Positions 1-4,902 of a stretch of 6,776 nucleotides of DNA are shown piece after piece. Under the pieces are notes generated by a model that did not search any database, was not told the DNA's origin, and saw nothing but the letters and a program-made list of their open reading frames with translations. Position 1 is the stretch's first letter; every line of letters starts with the position of its first letter. Made by a program: the position numbers and the translations under genes. Location of the stretch: contig JALOOY010000080.1 of assembly GCA_025454185.1 (NCBI GenBank), forward strand, positions 1 to 6,776, given 5' to 3'. The stretch is from Thermodesulfobacteriota bacterium. GTDB lineage: Bacteria > Desulfobacterota > RBG-13-43-22.

Positions 1-22
1 AGGGAAGTAGGGGCAGACGGGG

Positions 23-69
23 AAAATCGGACCGATCGGTCGGATCCGACCGATCGGTCTGATTTTTTT
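23..69. terminator. Probable bidirectional intrinsic terminator made of a double palindrome
   Basis: The arms at 23-44 and 45-66 are complementary apart from one G-T pair (29/60), giving a very long stem. The plus strand ends in seven T (63-69); the minus strand ends in TTTT followed by CCCC. The minus-strand zinc-ribbon gene reaches its ancestral stop at 71-73, directly before the hairpin, so this would end that transcript and, on the plus strand, anything arriving from left of the window. The core is unusual: the self-complementary 12-mer GACCGATCGGTC occurs twice (30-41 and 48-59) around a central GGATCC. A protein-binding role for the two palindromes is possible but nothing else supports it. 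Confidence 0.75.
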
Positions 70-70
70 G

Positions 71-398
71 CTACTCCATGATCCCTTCCCGCAGGGCAAA
101 AGGGGGTCGGCACCGGGATGGGCAGGCAGTAGTCCCGCTCCGGGTTGTACATCAGCCGGTAGGAGACGGGTTTTTGCATCTCCCGGGACATATGATCCCA
201 GCCACGGACCTAGTAGGAGCAGGCGTCGTTAAAGCAGATGTACATGAATTCGTTGTCCCAGGTCTGGGAAAAGGGATTGTCCGGGACGGCCCATTTCAGC
301 ATTTTTTCGCCGCAATATGGGCAGCAGAGGGTGTGTTTGATGCTTTTTTCGAACTCCTTGAGTTCTTCCGGGCTCATTTTTTTGCGTTCCGTATTCAT
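71..398 (-). pseudogene. Zinc-ribbon protein with disrupted C-terminus (amber codon plus frameshift)
   Basis: Translation from ATG 398-396 gives a protein starting MNTERKKMSPEELKEFEKSI with two Cys pairs, CPYC (residues 26-29) and CFNDAC (55-60), spaced like a zinc ribbon. An excellent Shine-Dalgarno AAAGGAGG lies about nine bases upstream, so this was probably an independent gene coupled to the methyltransferase before it. The frame is stopped by TAG at 212-210 after residue 62 (SY). Beyond it the same frame continues sensibly: VRGWDHM, then SYRLMYNPERDYCLPIPVPTPF. At a C5/T4 homopolymer (about 98-106) the frame must shift by one base to give ALREGIME and a stop at 73-71, immediately before the terminator. 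The repaired product would be about 108 residues. I recall similar small zinc-ribbon proteins with a CFND-C-Y-VRGW segment and this style of C-terminus in deltaproteobacteria, but the function is unknown to me. Either the gene is decaying or the sequence has errors here; a read-through amber codon is a remote alternative. Confidence 0.6.
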
Positions 399-1133
399 GG
401 TGATGGTCCTCCTTTTTCGGGTCGGGTCGCCGCCTTCTTTATCGGCGTAGACCGCGTAAATAGGATCACTGGGGATCCCCAAATGGCTGTATTTGTCATC
501 CGCCGGCCGGGGTTTCCCCCGGGAAGCAAACACGGCGGTCGGCTCAAATCCTCCGGCGGCCCGGAAGAAATCCTGCACCAGCAGGATCCGTTCCTCTTCG
601 GAGCTGTCCCGCCAGAGCTTGACGGCTTTCTGAGGGAACAGGCGATTGGAAAAGACAACGACGAAGACCCCTCCGGGCTTCAAGACCCTCCTGACTTCCT
701 GAAAAACCGCAAGCGGTTTGGTCAGGTAATCCACCGAAACCGTGTTCAAGACCGCGTCGAAGGCGTCTTCGGGAAAAGGCAGATAGGGATTTTCATTCAA
801 ATCATGCAGGACCCGTTCGGTCAGCGTCCGATTTTTGTTCAACTCATTTTCATTCAACCCCAATCCCACCATTCGTCCGGGCCTCAAGGCGTCGGGCAGG
901 TGCGAGTCCCAGCCGGCCATGAGATCCAGTACGACCGGGTTTTCTTCGGTGATCAGGTGGCCGATGATTTTTTCGACTGTGGCCAAAGCCTGCGTATCCA
1001 GGTGGTCCACGAAACGGTCGCGGGCGTAGAAAAGGGTGTCATCGCTCTCGTCCATTCGGGAAAAGGCGTCCGGCGGCCAGTTGGCGCCCATGAGATCGGT
1101 TTTCGAGGCCGTGGCTGCGTTTTGATCAGGCAT
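210..1133 (-). CDS. Class I SAM-dependent methyltransferase, reading in frame into a zinc-ribbon domain
   Basis: From the start at 1133 the ORF has 307 residues. Residues 1-245 form a Rossmann methyltransferase. Motif I is LDLMAGWDSHLP (about 69-80), where G74 and neighbouring residues would contact SAM; a FDAVLNTVSVDYL motif follows, then a RVLKPGGVFVVVFSNR strand typical of the methyltransferase type 11 group. The set WPPDAFSRMDESDD, DLMAGWDSHLP and FSNR-FP-KA marks a recurrent bacterial family of unknown substrate. The final 62 residues are the zinc-ribbon protein described separately. The fusion may be real, or may result from loss of the methyltransferase stop: in the neighbouring frame a TGA overlaps the zinc-ribbon ATG as ATGA. 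I chose ATG 1133 because GGAGG ends five bases before it. Longer in-frame starts at 1145 and 1178 lack a comparable site, and the one at 1178 lies within the leader hairpin region. Probably cytoplasmic; it could methylate a small molecule or a protein. Confidence 0.8.
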   Translation of the reverse strand: MPDQNAATASKTDLMGANWPPDAFSRMDESDDTLFYARDRFVDHLDTQALATVEKIIGHLITEENPVVLDLMAGWDSHLPDALRPGRMVGLGLNENELNKNRTLTERVLHDLNENPYLPFPEDAFDAVLNTVSVDYLTKPLAVFQEVRRVLKPGGVFVVVFSNRLFPQKAVKLWRDSSEEERILLVQDFFRAAGGFEPTAVFASRGKPRPADDKYSHLGIPSDPIYAVYADKEGGDPTRKRRTITMNTERKKMSPEELKEFEKSIKHTLCCPYCGEKMLKWAVPDNPFSQTWDNEFMYICFNDACSY

Positions 1134-1145
1134 GCGTTCCTCCAT

Positions 1146-1175
1146 AAAAAAAGCCGGGTGACAAAATCCCCGGCT
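1146..1175 (-). terminator. Intrinsic terminator hairpin in the methyltransferase leader
   Basis: Read on the minus strand, a perfect 7-bp stem (AGCCGGG with CCCGGCT, bases 1175-1169 and 1158-1152) encloses a 10-base loop and runs into seven U (1152-1146). The next bases are the Shine-Dalgarno GGAGG of the methyltransferase. It could end read-through transcripts from the radical SAM gene, but it also lies downstream of the promoter at 1228-1255, so it would cut that promoter's transcripts after about 75 bases unless it is relieved. Confidence 0.8.
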
Positions 1176-1221
1176 CATTGCCCCATATGCTGGGCGGGTG
1201 TTTTGGATTAAATGCTATTTT
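1146..1221 (-). ncRNA. Candidate attenuated leader or short RNA of about 75 nt
   Basis: The promoter at 1228-1255 predicts a transcription start near 1221, and the intrinsic terminator ends at 1146. The enclosed RNA also contains a small GCCC/GGGC hairpin (1180-1195). I see no convincing antiterminator and recognise no riboswitch or T-box motif. A start codon at 1178 in frame with the methyltransferase crosses the hairpin, so translation-linked attenuation is conceivable. Both the RNA and its role are inferred only from promoter and terminator placement. Confidence 0.35.
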
Positions 1222-1227
1222 AAAAGA

Positions 1228-1255
1228 AATATAATCACGGGGTGCTGGGTGTCAA
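1228..1255 (-). promoter_or_regulatory. Sigma-70 promoter for the methyltransferase unit
   Basis: On the minus strand a consensus -35 TTGACA (1255-1250) and a -10 TATATT (1233-1228, five of six matches) are separated by 16 bases. The start point would be near 1221, leaving an 88-base leader to ATG 1133. This is among the best promoter matches in the window, and it lies in the gap between the radical SAM gene and the methyltransferase. Confidence 0.7.
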
Positions 1256-1340
1256 TAGGAGCGCCAGCAGGCATTCGCGAGACAGGAGGGTTTCGTTTTT
1301 AGCCCAAGCGCCAAAGGCCGAACGGTATTTTCGAACTAAA

Positions 1341-2516
1341 TCAATGACATTCTGGTCCCTGGGTTTGGCCGTAAAGGATACACATGAGCGGGTCCTTCCC
1401 CAGGGGGTGTCCGGCCCGGAAGCGGCAGCCGCCGGCGCATTCCTCCAAGGCCGGGCAGCGGCGGCATTCCAGTTCTTCCAGGGTGTTGTGCTTGAGCCGC
1501 AGCCAGCAGTCGATCAGTCCCTGCCGGGCGTCTCCCAGCGGCTCTTTTTCGTAAAAGCCGCATTTCACGGCCCGTCCGTCGGGCAGGACCGTCAGCAGGT
1601 GCCGGCCGCAGGCATAACCCTCGGCGGAACCGTGATAACCCCCGCCGAAGGAGAAACGCAGGAAGGGCACGGCCTCGGCGGGCGAGACCATCCGGTCCCG
1701 GTTCTGCTCCCAGGAACCGGCCGCACAGGGGAGATCCACCCCCCATTCCACGGCCTCGACCTCTTCCACAAATCGGGCCATCTGCTCGAATTCCTGGATA
1801 TTTCCACGATGGACCACGGTGGCGATCGACAGGGGCAGACCGGCCTCCCGCACGGCGCGAATACCCCGGAGGGTCCGGTCGAAGGTCCCGGGACCGCGAA
1901 GCTGTTCATGTCCTTTACGCCAGCCGTCCAGGCTGATCTGGACCTCTTCGACCGGCAGGCTGGAAACGTGGCGAGGAGTCAGCAGCGTGCCGTTGGTAAG
2001 CAGGATACGGCGCAGGCCCCAGTCCCGGGTTGCGGATACGAAATCAGGAAGTTCGGGATACAGGAGAGGTTCTCCTCCCGAAATCAGCAGCCGGAGGCCG
2101 CCCCGCTCGGAAAATTCCCTGGTGATCTTCAAGGCGTCGGTCAAAGCCAGCCGTTCCGGCCGGGGCGGTCCCAGATAGCAGTGACGGCAGCGCAGGTTGC
2201 ACTGATGGAGCAGTTGCAGTTCCAGGTAGCGCAGGGAGGGAAGCGGCGCTGCGCCGATGGCCATCGGCCGCGGTCGGGGACTGTCCCAGGTTTCCAGCAG
2301 CCCTTCCTTTAGGCAAAAGGAAACGAAATCTTGATCATCGGTCAGCTCGGCCCCCCGCTGGGTGCCATCGCAGCGGGACAGGAATAAGAGGGCCCGGTCG
2401 TCGATTTCATAGAGTTCGTCTCGACCCACATGGTAGAGAAAAGGCCCTTCCAGGCGTTTTAGAAACACCTGGGGCCCGAGGGCCAAAAAGGATTGTTCCC
2501 ATAAGTTGGCGGCCAT
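1341..2516 (-). CDS. Radical SAM/SPASM peptide maturase with PqqD-like N-terminal domain
   Basis: The 391-residue product is a predicted RiPP-modifying radical SAM enzyme. Residues about 10-80 (ALGPQVFLKRLEGPFLYHV through FCLKEGLLE) resemble a PqqD-like RiPP recognition element, which binds the leader of a precursor peptide. The radical SAM core carries the CX3CX2C cluster motif CNLRCRHCY (C106, C110, C113) and GGEPL at 147-151. The C-terminus has the full SPASM pattern for auxiliary [4Fe-4S] clusters: C303-X10-G314-X4-C319, then C351-X2-C354-X5-C360-X3-C364, then C379. In this architecture, known from PqqE, AlbA and mycofactocin-type enzymes, SAM cleavage starts radical chemistry on a peptide, often forming a thioether or C-C crosslink. 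The start lies three bases after the stop of the Cys-rich gene, with GGAGGAGG inside that gene's end (spacing about 14 bases, rather long), so the two are probably translationally coupled. The likely substrate is the 20-residue peptide at 2963-3025. The exact maturase subfamily cannot be assigned by eye. Confidence 0.9.
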   Translation of the reverse strand: MAANLWEQSFLALGPQVFLKRLEGPFLYHVGRDELYEIDDRALLFLSRCDGTQRGAELTDDQDFVSFCLKEGLLETWDSPRPRPMAIGAAPLPSLRYLELQLLHQCNLRCRHCYLGPPRPERLALTDALKITREFSERGGLRLLISGGEPLLYPELPDFVSATRDWGLRRILLTNGTLLTPRHVSSLPVEEVQISLDGWRKGHEQLRGPGTFDRTLRGIRAVREAGLPLSIATVVHRGNIQEFEQMARFVEEVEAVEWGVDLPCAAGSWEQNRDRMVSPAEAVPFLRFSFGGGYHGSAEGYACGRHLLTVLPDGRAVKCGFYEKEPLGDARQGLIDCWLRLKHNTLEELECRRCPALEECAGGCRFRAGHPLGKDPLMCILYGQTQGPECH

Positions 2517-2519
2517 GGG

Positions 2520-2879
2520 TCAGTCTTTTGCCTCCTCCAGGTCCTTCAGGGCTATCCAGCCGCTGCGCAGCAGCCCCCCCAGCAGGAGCAATCCCCCGCA
2601 GGGTCTGGCGTCTTCGGGGGGGTGGGGGGCGCGAAAGTCGCAATCCTCGGCCTGGAAGGGGCAGGCGGCGCAAACAACAGCCTCCAGCGTCGCGGCCGTG
2701 ACGGGGGGAAGAGGAATGTCCTGGAGGAGGCTATGGAATTCCTGCGGGTTCAACCGCCCCTGCCGGACCAGTCTTTCCAGCAGCAGGGCGCCCCGGCAGA
2801 GGAGCTCCTCTTTGACTCCCGGTTTATAGAAATCGCAAAAAGGGCGGCAGATATATTCTTGAAATTCGGTCTTAGACAT
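2520..2879 (-). CDS. Cys-rich 119-residue protein, probable accessory of the radical SAM system
   Basis: I do not recognise a named family, although the pattern reminds me of hypothetical proteins of deltaproteobacteria. Seven Cys fall in two groups: C11-X3-C15-X12-C28 (ICRPFCDFYKPG then ELLCRG) and C70-X2-C73-X6-C80-X13-C94 (CAACPFQAEDCDFR then PCGG). Such spacing suits a metal or Fe-S site. There is no signal peptide or membrane segment, so it is probably cytoplasmic. A Leu-rich helix (LLLLGGLLRSGWIALKDLEEA) ends the protein. The gene lies between the Cys peptide and the maturase and ends three bases before the maturase start. No good Shine-Dalgarno precedes ATG 2879, and a five-codon reading frame (2889-2872) overlaps the start, so translation is probably weak. 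A role as electron donor, chaperone or carrier for the peptide would be a guess. Confidence 0.8.
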   Translation of the reverse strand: MSKTEFQEYICRPFCDFYKPGVKEELLCRGALLLERLVRQGRLNPQEFHSLLQDIPLPPVTAATLEAVVCAACPFQAEDCDFRAPHPPEDARPCGGLLLLGGLLRSGWIALKDLEEAKD

Positions 2880-2905
2880 GGGAAATCATAGGGGGCCAGC
2901 CTGAT

Positions 2906-2937
2906 AAAAAAAAGGCCGACAGTGCAAACCATCGGCC
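2906..2937 (-). terminator. Intrinsic terminator between precursor peptide and downstream genes
   Basis: On the minus strand GGCCGA (2937-2932) pairs with TCGGCC (2919-2914). The stem extends inward by two G-U pairs and one G-C pair to nine pairs with a 6-base loop, and is followed by eight U (2913-2906). It lies 26 bases after the stop of the 20-residue peptide and 27 bases before the Cys-rich gene. No separate promoter is evident after it, so the downstream genes are probably expressed by partial read-through. Confidence 0.85.
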
Positions 2938-2962
2938 GCTGAGGTTCATCAGTAACAAGCTT

Positions 2963-3025
2963 CTAACAGGTTTTCTTACACTTGCAAAGTCCTTTGGAGA
3001 CCTTCACCACTTTGCGAATCTTCAT
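2963..3025 (-). CDS. 20-residue Lys/Cys-rich peptide, probable RiPP precursor
   Basis: Reading from ATG 3025 to TAG 2963 gives MKIRKVVKVSKGLCKCKKTC. Support for a real gene: an AGGAG ribosome site six bases before the ATG, a promoter match at 3072-3099, a strong terminator just after the stop, and the maturase genes next on the same strand. The peptide has eight basic and no acidic residues. The last third holds C14-X-C16-X3-C20 after a Gly-Leu, with Cys as the final residue. The Lys/Val-rich first half could be the recognition leader and GLCKCKKTC the modified core, with Cys thioethers as the likely change; that is inference. The stop is TAG, not TGA, so selenocysteine read-through as in the selenopeptide radical SAM systems is not indicated. 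It is much shorter than SCIFF peptides (about 45 residues). No exporter or protease gene lies in the window, so its destination is unknown. Confidence 0.75.
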   Translation of the reverse strand: MKIRKVVKVSKGLCKCKKTC

Positions 3026-3063
3026 GACCGGCTCCTTTCTCGCTTCATGCGAATATTATTTGG

Positions 3064-3092
3064 TTGTCCAGAATGTAATGGATCTTTATAAA
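3064..3092 (+). promoter_or_regulatory. Promoter of the DUF167 gene
   Basis: The -35 TTGTCC (3064-3069) and -10 TATAAA (3087-3092) have the ideal 17-base spacing. The start point would be near 3099, about 17 bases before ATG 3116, with GAGGG in the short leader. The element overlaps the minus-strand promoter of the peptide unit almost completely. Confidence 0.55.
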
Positions 3093-3099
3093 AAGTCAA
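3072..3099 (-). promoter_or_regulatory. Promoter of the peptide/maturase unit
   Basis: On the minus strand a -35 TTGACT (3099-3094) and -10 TACATT (3077-3072) are separated by 16 bases. Transcription would start near 3065, giving a leader of about 40 bases that ends in the AGGAG site of the 20-residue peptide. The -35 box lies just beyond the -10 box of the plus-strand promoter at 3064-3092, so the two promoters share DNA and should compete. Confidence 0.6.
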
Positions 3100-3115
3100 G
3101 AGGGAAAATGGTGCC

Positions 3116-3331
3116 ATGCGCTATGCCGTGCGGGTAGTCCCCCGGGCCAAACAGAACAAAGTGCTGGAAGAGGAAGGCCGGTTGAAGGTGTTCCTCACGG
3201 ACCCGCCCGTGGAGGGTCAGGCCAACAAGGCCCTGATCGAGGTCCTGGCCGGTCATCTGGGTGTCAGGAAAAGTCGCCTTCGAATTGTCCGGGGGGAGAA
3301 GAGTCGGGACAAGGTGGTGGAAATGGAATAA
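3116..3331 (+). CDS. DUF167 (YggU-like) small protein
   Basis: The 71-residue product matches the compact DUF167 fold: an N-terminal VRVVPRAKQNKV strand, LKVFLTDPPVEGQANKALIE at about 23-42 with the family hallmark PPVEG-AN, then a helix (VLAGHLGV), and a final RIVRGEKSRDKVVEME with the conserved G-x-x-SR-K. The family is widespread from bacteria to eukaryotes and its molecular role is not established, so no function is assigned. Length is slightly short but complete. ATG 3116 is the only sensible start; the ATG at 3108 is in another frame. The gene diverges from the peptide unit through an overlapping promoter region and ends two bases before the stop of the convergent secreted-protein gene, leaving no room for a separate terminator. 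Confidence 0.9.
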   Translation: MRYAVRVVPRAKQNKVLEEEGRLKVFLTDPPVEGQANKALIEVLAGHLGVRKSRLRIVRGEKSRDKVVEME

Positions 3332-3333
3332 CC

Positions 3334-3771
3334 TTAACGGCAAAGGACCGGGAGGAGCGATTCGATCAGAGAGTCCGGGTAAACGGGCTTCCAGGAAGAG
3401 AGGGGCATTTCCGCTACCATGCGGTTGTCCCGATCGTAATCGATGCCCGAAATCAGCCGATAGACTTTGTCATAACAATGGAGTTCGTAAAGAATGACGC
3501 TGGATCCGTAGTGCCGGAACTGTTTCAGGGGGACCTGGTCCAATTGCCGGATCTGGGCCCAAAACTCCCGACCCTTCTTTCCTTTCGGGATGTATCGGAC
3601 CCAAACCTTGACCGTATCATTGTCCGCCCGTGTCAGCCGGGCGGCGTCGAAGTAAAGGGATAAGAACTCGTTTTCCGAGCATAATTTCCAGTCGGCCCCG
3701 AAAACCGGAGCCGAAGGCAGCAACAAGCCGAGCACTATGAAATAACCTACCGTCATCCGGAATTTCTTCAT
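3334..3771 (-). CDS. Secreted surface-adhesin-E-like protein
   Basis: The 145-residue product starts with a classical signal peptide: MKKFRM, then a hydrophobic stretch to about residue 23, with cleavage plausible near VFGA (23-26). The mature part of about 120 residues begins DWKLCSENEFLSLYFDAARLTR, continues with TVKVWVRYIPKG, then LYELHCYDKVYRL, and ends with PDSLIESLLPVLCR. This strand pattern and the Cys at 31, 99 and 144 resemble the adhesin-E type domain (Pfam PF16747) common in secreted proteins of proteobacteria; residues 99 and 144 could form a disulfide. Export to the periplasm or outer surface is likely, while an adhesive role is only inherited from the family name. Only a weak AAGAAAG ribosome site precedes the ATG and no clear promoter is visible. 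The gene runs divergently from the lipid kinase gene across a 92-base gap. Confidence 0.8.
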   Translation of the reverse strand: MKKFRMTVGYFIVLGLLLPSAPVFGADWKLCSENEFLSLYFDAARLTRADNDTVKVWVRYIPKGKKGREFWAQIRQLDQVPLKQFRHYGSSVILYELHCYDKVYRLISGIDYDRDNRMVAEMPLSSWKPVYPDSLIESLLPVLCR

Positions 3772-3863
3772 ACTTTCTTTTTACCGCAGAGCCTAACCGA
3801 CAGGCAAGGGAAAAGAGGCCTTTTTTGTTGACAAGCATTGCAATTCCCGGGTAGGGGAGAGGT

Positions 3864-4802
3864 ATGACCTCCCACGGAGAGCCAGGAAAAGGCCCTTGGC
3901 GGATTATCGTCAATCCCGCCAGTGCCAATGGGCGGACCGGGCGCCGCTGGGGAAGGACCGCGGTCCTCCTGCGCCGCCTGCTCCCCCCTTTTGAGGCCGA
4001 CCTTACCACGGCCCCGCAACAGGCCGGGGAACTGGCCTGCCGGGCAGCGGAACAGGGGGTGGAGACCATCGGGATCCACGGGGGGGACGGAACGGTCAAC
4101 GAGGTGATCAATGGCCTGCTTGGCGGTCCGGTCCGGCAGGAAACGGTCCTGGCCCTGCTGCCCTCCGGGACCGGCGCGGACCTGGTCCGCTCCCTGGGCC
4201 TTTCCCATTCGCTGTCCCGGGCAGCTCAACAGGCCGCCGCTGGGCATCCCCGGCCGGTAGATGTCTGCCGGGCCGAGTTTACCGGCCTGGCCGGTGGCCC
4301 CTGCCGCCGGTATTTCATCAATGTGGCGGACATCGGCTTCGGGGGGGAGGTGGTCCGATACGTCAATAGCCACAGCAAGCGGCTAGGGGGACGGATCAGC
4401 TTTTTGATCGGCCTGCTGGCCACCCTGGCCTGTTACCCCAATAAGCCCATCCGGGTTGCCCTGGATGGTCAACCGCCCTTCGAGGTCCGGGCCAGCTCCA
4501 TCGTTATCGCCAACGGGCAGTATTTCGGCGGCGGCATGTGGGTGGCGCCTACCGCCCGGGTCGATGACGGCCTCCTGGAGATCATCGTGGTCGGCGACGT
4601 GCGTAGAGGGGAGGTCCTGACCAATATCCCCCGTCTGTACCGGGGCACGCTGGCCGGCCATCCCAAGGTACAAACCTTCCAGGCCGGCAAGGTGCTGCTG
4701 GAATCCGAAGCCGAAGTGCTCATCGATATGGACGGAGAATTGGTGGGGCGCCTGCCCGTGTGTTTCGAGGCCTGCCCCGGGAAGATTCGCATTCGGGGTT
4801 AG
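3864..4802 (+). CDS. Diacylglycerol/lipid kinase family protein (YegS/BmrU type)
   Basis: The 312-residue product has the diacylglycerol kinase catalytic fold. WRIIVNPASANGRTGRRW (12-29) is the first nucleotide-binding strand and loop, IGIHGGDGTVNEVINGLL (69-86) carries the GGDGT motif that binds ATP phosphates, and LLPSGTGADLVRSLGL (98-113) is the second glycine motif, with GTGAD where many members have GTxND. The C-terminal beta-sandwich includes VIANGQYFGGGMWVAPTARVDDGLLEIIVV and ends with IDMDGELVGRLPVCFEACPGKIRIRG. Enzymes of this family phosphorylate diacylglycerol, phosphatidylglycerol or related lipids with ATP at the inner membrane face; the substrate here cannot be told. Length is normal. 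The start at ATG 3864 follows a GGGGAG sequence closely. The gene precedes pyrG on the same strand, but a repeat, hairpin and promoter lie between, so the two are probably separate units. Confidence 0.92.
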   Translation: MTSHGEPGKGPWRIIVNPASANGRTGRRWGRTAVLLRRLLPPFEADLTTAPQQAGELACRAAEQGVETIGIHGGDGTVNEVINGLLGGPVRQETVLALLPSGTGADLVRSLGLSHSLSRAAQQAAAGHPRPVDVCRAEFTGLAGGPCRRYFINVADIGFGGEVVRYVNSHSKRLGGRISFLIGLLATLACYPNKPIRVALDGQPPFEVRASSIVIANGQYFGGGMWVAPTARVDDGLLEIIVVGDVRRGEVLTNIPRLYRGTLAGHPKVQTFQAGKVLLESEAEVLIDMDGELVGRLPVCFEACPGKIRIRG

Positions 4803-4817
4803 GTCGGGGCCTGCCAG

Positions 4818-4846
4818 CCACGCCGCAGGCCACGCCGCAGGCGTGG
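4818..4846 (+). repeat. 12-bp tandem repeat merging into a hairpin
   Basis: CCACGCCGCAGG occurs twice in direct succession (4818-4829 and 4830-4841). The second copy plus the next five bases forms a perfect 7-bp hairpin, CCACGCC-GCA-GGCGTGG (4830-4846). Only a short T run (4852-4855) follows, so it is a weak terminator for the lipid kinase at best. It directly abuts the -35 box of the pyrG promoter. Confidence 0.65.
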
Positions 4847-4873
4847 TTGACTTTTGGGGGATTTGGGTATAGT
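4847..4873 (+). promoter_or_regulatory. Probable pyrG promoter
   Basis: A -35 TTGACT (4847-4852) and -10 TATAGT (4868-4873) each match consensus at five of six positions, but the spacing is short at 15 bases. A start near 4880 gives a leader of about 23 bases with GAGG seven bases before ATG 4903. Confidence 0.5.
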
Positions 4874-4902
4874 CTTTGTTCCAAACCAACCGAGGATCGG
4901 CT

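Noticed and set aside
78..1211. Long plus-strand ORF of 377 codons
   Set aside because: It is antisense to the methyltransferase/zinc-ribbon unit, has no recognisable domain, and crosses a terminator and a promoter of the other strand.
1256..1340. Possible terminator directly after the radical SAM gene
   Set aside because: Only 3-4 bp stems without a T run are visible on the minus strand, so no call is made before the promoter at 1228-1255.
1242..2312. Long plus-strand ORF of 356 codons
   Set aside because: It lies opposite the radical SAM gene, whose motifs are unmistakable; the product is low-complexity with no family features.
2963..2965. Selenocysteine extension of the 20-residue peptide
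   Set aside because: The stop is TAG, not TGA, and no SECIS-like element is evident; the next sequence leads straight into the terminator.
3828..3856. Consensus -35 TTGACA before the lipid kinase
   Set aside because: No acceptable -10 box is found 16-18 bases downstream (GTAGGG or TAGGGG), so I do not call a promoter.
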